From Methanosarcina sp. (GTDB taxonomy: Archaea; Halobacteriota; Methanosarcinia; Methanosarcinales; Methanosarcinaceae), in contig JADGNM010000046.1 in NCBI GenBank assembly GCA_017883485.1, forward strand, positions 1 to 11,418: DNA of 11,418 nucleotides, read 5' to 3'. Below are positions 6,395 through 11,418 of this stretch, in pieces. Position numbers and translations under genes: made by a program. The notes under the pieces were generated by a model. It made no database searches. It was not told where the DNA came from and saw only the letters and a list, made by a program, of their open reading frames with translations. Every line of letters starts with the position of its first letter. Position 1 is the first letter of the stretch.

Positions 6395-7174
6395 ATGGAT
6401 AAAGATTTAATAGACCTGCTTTTCATGTCCCAGAAAAGGAGAGATCTTTTGCTCCTGCTCAAAAATGGAGGAAGAAAAATAGAAGATATTGTATCTATTC
6501 TGCACGTTACACCGACAGGAATGCTTCCCCAAATCAAGAAATTGAAGGAGGAAAGTCTGATCTTTCAGGAAAACAAAGAATATAAACTTACTCCTCTTGC
6601 AGAAATATTGGTCGAAAAAATGGAGCCTTTGATAAATACTCTGGAGGTTATTGAGGAAAACTTGAATTACTGGCAAGAACGTGATCTTAGCAGCATACCC
6701 CATTCTTTCCTTGAAAGGCTTAATGAGCTAAAATCCTGTTCTCTGATTGAGCCCGATCCGGATAACATTTTTGAACCTCCCAACATCTTTCTGGAAAACA
6801 TACGAAAATCAAAAAAGATACTCTCGCTTTCATCGATATTTCATCCAATCTTCTCCGAAATATTTCAGAGAAAAGGAGAGGATACCGAAATAACCCTTAT
6901 AGTGACGCAAAAAATTGATGAAAGATTGAAAAATGATTTTGAAAAAGAGCTGGAAGTTTATATGGCGGGGGAAAAAAGGAGGCTTTTAGTCTGCGTTGGT
7001 GAGTTAAAGATAGCCATGATTATCAAAACTGAGTATTTCATGAGTGCAGATTTTCTTACCTATAAAGGAGCATTTGACCAGGAGACTATAATAGGCATTG
7101 AGCCTGCACCTATGAAGTGGGCTGAAGATCTGATCCTGCACTATAGAGATAAAGCTCAGGAAATAAAGGGATAA
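6395..7174 (+). CDS. FilR1-family (DUF1724) winged-helix transcriptional regulator
   Basis: 259-residue cytoplasmic DNA-binding protein. A winged helix-turn-helix spans about residues 5-75 (LIDLLFMSQKRRDLLLLL at the front, HVTPTGMLPQIKKLKEE as turn and recognition helix). The effector domain at about 125-250 is of the kind named after the methanogenesis regulator FilR1, ending with the family-like IGIEPAPMKWAEDLILHY stretch. The length fits the family. The ATG at 6395 is preceded by AAGTGA at a usable distance, and the N-terminus matches the usual family start. It is monocistronic: divergent from the phosphoribosyltransferase and closed by a strong terminator at 7231-7270. Methanosarcina carry many such paralogues; the ligand and target genes of this one are unknown. 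The family call is confident, the target is not. Confidence 0.9.
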   Translation: MDKDLIDLLFMSQKRRDLLLLLKNGGRKIEDIVSILHVTPTGMLPQIKKLKEESLIFQENKEYKLTPLAEILVEKMEPLINTLEVIEENLNYWQERDLSSIPHSFLERLNELKSCSLIEPDPDNIFEPPNIFLENIRKSKKILSLSSIFHPIFSEIFQRKGEDTEITLIVTQKIDERLKNDFEKELEVYMAGEKRRLLVCVGELKIAMIIKTEYFMSADFLTYKGAFDQETIIGIEPAPMKWAEDLILHYRDKAQEIKG

Positions 7175-7230
7175 AGCCAGGTAGACTAATTTAAATTGAA
7201 AGCTCTTAAACCAACTCTTCCGAGTTTCTA

Positions 7231-7270
7231 CTCTCTTTGCAAACTTTGCTTGCAAAGAGAGATCTTTTTT
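7231..7270 (+). terminator. Strong hairpin and T-run terminator
   Basis: CTCTCTTTGCAA (7231-7242) pairs perfectly with TTGCAAAGAGAG (7250-7261) around a 7-nt loop, followed by TTTTTT (7265-7270). It lies 57 bp after the FilR1-type regulator stop. The form is that of an intrinsic terminator, unusually good for an archaeon, where U-runs alone often suffice. Confidence 0.75.
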
Positions 7271-7397
7271 GAGGATAGTACAAAATCACATGCAAACAAC
7301 TTAAGATAGGTATTTGAAACCGTTTTTCAGCTATACAAGAATAGTATGTATATTATATTTTTCCTTAAGCAAAGGATAAATCCGAAAAAGCAATTTT

Positions 7398-7410
7398 TTT
7401 ATATAAATAT
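7398..7410 (+). promoter_or_regulatory. TATA-like box before the lipoprotein gene
   Basis: TTTATATAAATAT preceded by purine-rich CGAAAAAG. Initiation would fall close to 7428, leaving a very short leader that barely includes the AGAGGGA ribosome site. A second TATA-like run at 7349-7358 would give a leader of about 55 nt and is an equally fair candidate. Confidence 0.45.
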
Positions 7411-7434
7411 ATCAGAAGAAGTAAGAGGGAAATA

Positions 7435-8316
7435 ATGAAAAAAGTACCAAACAATAAATTTGTAAAACATATGATAATCATGACAACCCTGCTTCTGGTC
7501 TGTACAATCATTCTCTCCGGCTGTGTTAATAAGGGACAGAATAGTACGGAGACTAAACCGGCAGGTAACATAAGTCCTACAGATAATTTAACCCCAGCAG
7601 ATAACGCAACCAGCGGTCAGGAAACTAATGGGAAAGAGTACATATACGGCACTGCAGTTGTGGAAACAATTCAAGTTTTAATGCTGGAATCTTTCCCAGT
7701 AAAGGTACAGGTGGTAGCACAAGGTTACCTGCCTGATAGCTGTACTGAGATTAACGAGGTAAAAACTGAAAAGGAAGAAAACAACTTTAAAATTAATATC
7801 AGCACTAAGCGCCAGAAAGACGCAGTCTGTACGCAGGCGATAGTACCCTTCAATAAAACAATACCCCTTGATGCGCAAGGACTTAAAGCCGGGAACTACA
7901 CAGTTAATGTAAATGGAGTAAGGGAATCATTCGAACTTGCGGTTGATAACATGTTAAATAAGCAGCCCAACCATATGCCGCCGAGACAGCAGGTGATAAC
8001 CGAATCTGACGACGGAAAGAACATAAGCCTCAAGAATGGAGAGGCTTTTTATCTGAGACTCAAGGAAAACCCGACTACAGGTTATTCCTGGGAACTAAAC
8101 CTGAGCCAGGGACTCAATAACGTCTCCGATAACTATTATCCTCCTGAGTCTTCTAATGACAATAAACAACCTCTAGTTGGTGCCGGAGGGGTCCATATCT
8201 GGGAAATAAAAGCCGTGACTGAAGGCAGCCAACAGGTAAAAGGTATATATAAAAGACCCTGGGAGAATATAACCGGCACGGAAGATAACTTTACGCTTAA
8301 TGTTGAAGTTTTGTGA
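7435..8316 (+). CDS. Secreted lipoprotein with C-terminal chagasin-like (I42) cysteine-protease inhibitor domain
   Basis: 293 residues. A lipoprotein signal (about 1-30) has a basic N-region, a hydrophobic core and the lipobox LSGC with Cys30 as the lipidation site, so the protein is anchored on the outside of the membrane. Residues 31-65 are a Thr/Asn-rich linker. The middle domain (about 68-170) carries Cys103 and Cys132 in PDSCTEI and DAVCTQAIVPF contexts, probably a disulfide, and ends GNYTVNVNG. The C-terminal domain (about 185-293) has all three inhibitor loops of chagasin: NPTTGYSWE (212-220), VGAGG (248-252) and RPWE (274-277). In that family these loops block the cleft of papain-like peptidases. 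The start is ATG with AGAGGGA upstream. No operon partner. Role probably in protection from secreted proteases or control of the cell's own; target unknown. Confidence 0.9.
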   Translation: MKKVPNNKFVKHMIIMTTLLLVCTIILSGCVNKGQNSTETKPAGNISPTDNLTPADNATSGQETNGKEYIYGTAVVETIQVLMLESFPVKVQVVAQGYLPDSCTEINEVKTEKEENNFKINISTKRQKDAVCTQAIVPFNKTIPLDAQGLKAGNYTVNVNGVRESFELAVDNMLNKQPNHMPPRQQVITESDDGKNISLKNGEAFYLRLKENPTTGYSWELNLSQGLNNVSDNYYPPESSNDNKQPLVGAGGVHIWEIKAVTEGSQQVKGIYKRPWENITGTEDNFTLNVEVL

Positions 8317-8550
8317 GATAAGGTTTCACATTTCGTGTCTCTTCTTCCTTTTTTACATTATTCTTTTAGTATCATCACTATCTTCCGGAAATCTAACAGA
8401 GTTTTTCAGTGATTTAGCAGAGCCCCAGCGCTTCTTTCAGATAATAGCAGTGAGTAGAAAAAAAGTTCCACAAATTAAAATGAAGTTCGGAGTTCTTTAG
8501 AAGTAGCACTTAAACCTAATAATCCTGGAAAACAGGGAATTAAGCGAAAA
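8317..8550. other. Gene-free stretch between the lipoprotein gene and tRNA promoter
   Basis: T-rich runs right after the lipoprotein stop (about 8340-8357, CTTCTTCCTTTTTT) may end its transcript. A small hairpin CCTG-GAAAA-CAGG is at about 8524-8536. I see no credible gene. Confidence 0.4.
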
Positions 8551-8557
8551 CTATATA
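8551..8557 (+). promoter_or_regulatory. TATA box of the initiator tRNA
   Basis: CTATATA preceded by purine-rich GCGAAAA (BRE-like). Initiation is expected near 8580, about 40 nt before the mature 5' end of the tRNA. Confidence 0.55.
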
Positions 8558-8587
8558 AGTGATAGTTAGTATTTTCAGATAGCTGTC

Positions 8588-8618
8588 TCAGGTAAAGCGA
8601 CCTGACTAATTTACCCTG
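8588..8618 (+). other. Two alternative hairpins in the pre-tRNA leader
   Basis: TCAGGT (8588-8593) can pair with ACCTGA (8600-8605). Alternatively CAGGTAAA (8589-8596) can pair with TTTACC-TG (8610-8618) with one bulged C. The two share bases and exclude each other. Both lie between the predicted transcription start and the mature tRNA 5' end at 8620. Confidence 0.35.
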
Positions 8619-8619
8619 T

Positions 8620-8694
8620 AGCGGGGTGGGGTAGCCAGGAGATCCCGACGGGCTCATAACCCGTAGACCGATGGTTCGAATCCATCCCCCGCTA
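8620..8694 (+). tRNA. Initiator tRNA-Met (CAU)
   Basis: A 75-nt cloverleaf folds by eye. The acceptor is AGCGGGG/CCCCGCT with discriminator A, the anticodon arm ACGGG-CTCATAA-CCCGT, and the T arm GATGG-TTCGAAT-CCATC. The D arm has GGG/CCC. The A1-U72 end pair and the three consecutive G-C pairs flanking the anticodon loop mark it as initiator rather than elongator tRNA-Met. CCA is not encoded and no intron is present. It is free-standing, with its own TATA box upstream, and probably feeds all start codons including the GTG starts in this window. Confidence 0.95.
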
Positions 8695-8707
8695 TAATGA
8701 AGTTCTC

Positions 8708-8793
8708 TTCTGAATATGTTTGTACACATTTTCTGAATATGTTTGCACATATTATTTTGCACATATCTTTAAGGTTATGTTGTACATATCTTT
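8708..8793. repeat. Imperfect repeats TTGYACAYATYWTT behind the tRNA
   Basis: Two adjacent 23-bp units (8708-8730, 8731-8753) share their first 15 bases, TTCTGAATATGTTTG. The core motif TTG[TC]ACA[CT]AT recurs four times, beginning at 8720, 8743, 8757 and 8780, with spacings of 23, 14 and 23. The T-rich parts may help end tRNA transcription. The origin may be slippage or an array of binding sites. Confidence 0.55.
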
Positions 8794-8832
8794 CTGATTT
8801 TTATTACCAGGTAACTTTTTTATAGCCAGCTA

Positions 8833-8847
8833 CTAATTTATAATTAG
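8833..8847 (+). promoter_or_regulatory. Palindrome CTAATT-TAT-AATTAG, possible srp54 promoter element
   Basis: Perfect 6-bp arms with a 3-bp centre. The middle, TTATAATT, could itself serve as the TATA box, with a leader of about 110 nt before srp54. Other AT-rich runs in 8860-8920 are possible, so the promoter is not fixed. Confidence 0.35.
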
Positions 8848-8981
8848 GATTCATTTACCTATATCTTTTTTAAGCTTCAGAAACTCAAGGCTTATTAAGG
8901 AAATGATACTTTTTACACAAGGTCAAAAAAGTTAAGTTATCTTTTCATTCATTCTCAAAAACTTAACAGGACGATTTTCAG

Positions 8982-10313
8982 ATGGTAATGGAAAAACTAG
9001 GAGACTCCTTACAGGGGGCACTCAAAAAGCTGATCGGCGCGGGGAGAATTGATGAGCGCACGGTCAACGAAGTAATAAAGGATATCCAGCGGGCTCTGCT
9101 CCAGGCCGATGTAAACGTAAAACTAGTTATGGCGATGTCCCAGAGGATCAAAGAGCGTGCGATGAAAGAAGAACCTCCTGCAGGAATGAACCCGAGGGAA
9201 CATGTAATTCGCATTGTCTACCAGGAACTCATGGAGATAATTGGTAAGGGAGCGGATATCCAGCTTAAACCCCAGACCATTATGATGGTTGGGCTGCAAG
9301 GAAGCGGAAAAACCACAAGTGTCGCAAAGCTTGCCCGCTACTTTCAGAGAAAAGGACTTAAAGCAGGAGTTATTGCCGCAGATACTTTCCGTCCGGGAGC
9401 CTATCACCAGCTTAAAACTCTATGTGACAAGCTCAATGTCGCTTTTTATGGGGAAGAAGGAAATCCTGATGCCGTAATGATTACCAGAAACGGGCTCAAG
9501 GCTCTTGAAAAATACGATGTAAAAATTGTGGACACCGCAGGCAGGCATGCTCTTGAAGCCGAACTCATAGATGAGATGGAACGAATTAATGCTGCTGCAA
9601 AGCCAGACCACAAGTTTATGGTTCTGGATGCAGGTATAGGACAGCAGGCAAGCCAGCAAGCCCATGCATTTAACGATTCCGTACGGATTACAGGCGTAAT
9701 TATAACTAAACTTGACGGTACAGCAAAGGGAGGCGGAGCCCTTTCAGCTGTTTCTGAAACAAAAGCTCCTATAGCCTTCATAGGGATTGGGGAAACTCCG
9801 GAGGATTTCGAGAAGTTCGAAGCTGACAGATTCATCTCAAGACTGCTCGGCATGGGAGACCTCAAAAGCTTGATGGAAAAAGCTGAGGAGACACTGAGCG
9901 AAGAAGATGTTAATGTTGAAGCCATGATGCAGGGACGCTTCACTCTCAAGGACCTGTACAAACAGATTGAAGCCATGAACAAGATGGGACCTCTCAAACA
10001 GATAATGTCCATGCTGCCCATGGGAATGGGAGGTATGGGAGGCATGAAGTTATCAGACGAAATGTTCCAGGCTACCAGTGACAAGATGAAGAATTATAGG
10101 GTCATCATGGACTCAATGACAGAAGAGGAAATGTCAGACCCCAAACTCATAGGAGGTTCACGAATCAAAAGGATTTCGAGGGGCTCGGGCTGCAGTCCTG
10201 AAGAGGTAAGAGAGCTTCTGAAATACCACAAGACCATGCAAACAGCCTTTAAAGGCTTTAAAGGCGGAAAATTCAATATTCAGAAGATGATGAAGAAAAA
10301 AATCGGGATGTAA
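8982..10313 (+). CDS. srp54: Signal recognition particle GTPase SRP54
   Basis: 443 residues. It binds signal sequences emerging from the ribosome and, with 7S RNA, SRP19 and the FtsY receptor, targets nascent membrane and secreted proteins to the translocon. The N domain (1-90) is helical. The G domain (about 95-290) has G1 GLQGSGKTT at 104-112, G2 DTFRPGA at 134-140, G3 DTAGR at 184-188, and G4 TKLD at 242-245. The M domain (about 300-443) has the Met/Gly-rich finger loop near 340-355 ([14 protein letters not shown]) and the RNA-binding helix-turn-helix GSGCSPEEV at 401-409. ATG 8982 ([10 protein letters not shown]) matches family N-termini; AGGA lies about 10 nt upstream. An ATG two codons on is possible. 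It is complete, monocistronic, and normal in length. Confidence 0.98.
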   Translation: MVMEKLGDSLQGALKKLIGAGRIDERTVNEVIKDIQRALLQADVNVKLVMAMSQRIKERAMKEEPPAGMNPREHVIRIVYQELMEIIGKGADIQLKPQTIMMVGLQGSGKTTSVAKLARYFQRKGLKAGVIAADTFRPGAYHQLKTLCDKLNVAFYGEEGNPDAVMITRNGLKALEKYDVKIVDTAGRHALEAELIDEMERINAAAKPDHKFMVLDAGIGQQASQQAHAFNDSVRITGVIITKLDGTAKGGGALSAVSETKAPIAFIGIGETPEDFEKFEADRFISRLLGMGDLKSLMEKAEETLSEEDVNVEAMMQGRFTLKDLYKQIEAMNKMGPLKQIMSMLPMGMGGMGGMKLSDEMFQATSDKMKNYRVIMDSMTEEEMSDPKLIGGSRIKRISRGSGCSPEEVRELLKYHKTMQTAFKGFKGGKFNIQKMMKKKIGM

Positions 10314-10740
10314 TTCATCCCAAAATTTCTTTTCAGCAGTGTTTTTGCCTGAGGTGTTTATCTGGCAGTGTTGTAATCTATCTGCAGGCTCTAATCTTTA
10401 TCTGCCTTTTGGGACAACATTCTTAGGATCTGAAGATTTATTGAAATCTTTGAAGACTATGTAGAAGCTTATTACTTTCAATATGCTTGCTAGAAGCTTT
10501 TAAACCTAAATCTTATCAAAGGTGAGTAAATGGGAATTTAAGACTATTCACTGGAAGTAACTCTGCCAAATCTTAACAGAAGATTCAAACGGCGAAGTAT
10601 TTCGAAGCAAATAAGAATTCTATCCTTGATTTCGAAAACTACCTTTTTGCTTATTGACTGTTTTATGAAATTCAGGAATAAATGAATGGCATATGAGCCA
10701 CCGAAGACTTGAAAGACATCTTTGCTTTGTTTTGATGAGA
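10314..10740. other. 427-bp intergenic region between convergent genes
   Basis: T-rich stretches just after srp54 (about 10325-10346) may end its transcript. TAGAAGCTT occurs at 10462-10470 and 10491-10499. The second copy runs into TTTTAAA, which with AAAGGTGAG at about 10518-10526 and an ATG at 10530 looks like a start of translation, but a TAA follows at codon 4. No RNA gene is recognised. Confidence 0.4.
10530..10685 (+). pseudogene. Possible remnant small gene with premature TAA at codon 4
   Basis: ATG 10530 has a good ribosome site (AAAGGTGAG) and a TATA-like TTTTAAA at about 10497-10503, but the frame reads Met-Gly-Ile-stop (TAA 10539-10541). It then stays open to TGA 10683, with a basic sequence (LNRRFKRRSISKQI). 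No homology is recognised, so this is a weak candidate. Confidence 0.15.
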
Positions 10741-11325
10741 CTATAATTGATCGTCTCTAGCTTCCCGCTGAATAATTTTTACAGGATGTTGAGTCGCTGG
10801 GTCAGTCACTGAAAAGGAGGGATTACTTGAATAAACTTTATAAAGGGTTCCCACACCAGGCATAGTGAGAACAGGTATCTCACTATATTTATTCATTAAA
10901 TTTTGATTTTCCCTAAATAGATAGACATCATTTCTGTTTATCCTTTCTTGTATGCGATCTGGCCATTCTTTATAACTTGCACCAAAAATATCTACAGTTG
11001 GATTTATGTGGTACACAAGTTGGAAATACTTCAGTGGTTCAACGATTTGCCATACATCGATAATAGTCGAATCTGGAGGGACCTCATTTAGGACATTAGT
11101 AAGAAAATACGGAAGATCTGCACTTCCAGATCTATCAGCTTCTTGGGAATGTGAGACATAAGAGATAAGTGGGATATATGCTGCTATGATCAGAACCAAG
11201 GAAATTGAAATTAACCCTAAAAAATATTTTCTTTTTCCAGTTTCCAAAGGTAGCTTATTTCCTTTTTTTCCAGTTTTTAAAGGTAGCTTATTCCCTTTTT
11301 TTCCAGTTTTCAAAGATGGCTTCAT
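10741..11325 (-). CDS. Membrane-anchored protein, probable detached C-terminal part of a polytopic (glycosyltransferase-like) membrane protein
   Basis: 194 residues. The N-terminus is a basic repeat, LKTGKKGNKLP at 5-15 and 16-26, with a third partial copy at 27-32. One membrane segment follows (about 34-57), then a soluble domain of about 135 residues (DSTIIDVWQIVEPLKYFQ, HINPTVDIFGASYKEWPDRI, GVGTLYKV), presumably outside the cell. The layout (last helix plus exterior tail) reads like the end of a multi-membrane-span glycosyltransferase (GT39 or DUF2723 kind) cut loose from its N-terminal part. The ATG has no Shine-Dalgarno, and an in-frame TGA lies two codons upstream. A TATA-like TTATATAAAA at 11376-11367 could still drive it. 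It ends in TAG. I do not recognise the domain with certainty. A pseudogene fragment is a real alternative. Confidence 0.6.
   Translation of the reverse strand: MKPSLKTGKKGNKLPLKTGKKGNKLPLETGKRKYFLGLISISLVLIIAAYIPLISYVSHSQEADRSGSADLPYFLTNVLNEVPPDSTIIDVWQIVEPLKYFQLVYHINPTVDIFGASYKEWPDRIQERINRNDVYLFRENQNLMNKYSEIPVLTMPGVGTLYKVYSSNPSFSVTDPATQHPVKIIQREARDDQL
11215..11313. repeat. 33-bp tandem repeat inside the membrane-protein gene
   Basis: Two full units (11281-11313 and 11248-11280) differ at 2 of 33 positions, and a third is recognisable only in its last 17 bases (about 11231-11247). The period keeps frame and encodes the 11-residue repeat LKTGKKGNKLP. Confidence 0.85.
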
Positions 11326-11418
11326 TGGTCATCGGTTAAGGAAAAAGTATCAATCTTGCTATCGATTTTATATAATTTAACTATATTAAACTCACACAAT
11401 GGTACTTCAGTCATCCGC

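Noticed and set aside
8475..8762. 95-codon minus-strand open frame across the tRNA
   Set aside because: It is the complement of the initiator tRNA and its flanks; such frames are a common false call over tRNA genes.
9446..10084. 212-codon minus-strand open frame
   Set aside because: It lies antisense to srp54 and is produced by codon bias of the real gene; Ser-rich, low-complexity protein.
11215..11313. 33-bp repeats as a CRISPR array
   Set aside because: Units are directly adjacent with no spacers and keep the reading frame of a protein.

Overview
The window looks like a chromosomal segment of a methanogenic archaeon, very probably Methanosarcina. Supporting this: TATA-type archaeal promoters together with Shine-Dalgarno sites, an archaeal SRP54, a Cdc48/VAT ATPase, an initiator tRNA with an A1-U72 pair and no encoded CCA, a FilR1-family regulator typical of Methanosarcinales, and long AT-rich intergenic regions. 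The genus comes from recognising protein families, not from a database search.

Left part (1-4600, all on the minus strand): a heat-shock locus. In transcription order it holds a winged-helix regulator resembling the Archaeoglobus heat-shock regulator HSR1, a Cdc48/VAT double-ring AAA+ unfoldase whose start overlaps the regulator's stop by 8 nt, and two tandem small heat-shock proteins (Hsp20). The regulator's promoter carries a dyad, TAAC-N5-GTTA, just downstream of the TATA box. It matches the core of the operator I recall for HSR1 (CTAAC-N5-GTTAG), so the locus is probably autoregulated. The hsp20 pair has its own promoter region with a different dyad. This unit makes the best coherent system in the window: repressor, unfoldase and holdases under shared stress control.

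Middle part (4600-7270): a zinc-ribbon protein of the DUF2072 kind (minus) with a striking GGTACC dyad between its TATA box and probable transcription start; a phosphoribosyltransferase (minus) with an oddly distant Shine-Dalgarno; and, divergently, a FilR1-type regulator (plus) closed by a perfect 12-bp hairpin and T-run terminator.

Right part (7270-11418): a secreted lipoprotein with a C-terminal chagasin-like (I42) cysteine-protease inhibitor domain, the initiator tRNA-Met with a potential two-state leader hairpin and 23-bp-spaced repeats behind it, SRP54 (signal recognition particle GTPase), a 427-bp gap, and a convergent minus-strand gene that looks like the detached C-terminal end of a polytopic membrane protein, with 33-bp tandem repeats at its N-terminus.

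Two genes end in TAG, which matters in a pyrrolysine-using lineage. No insertion sequence, CRISPR array or rRNA is visible.
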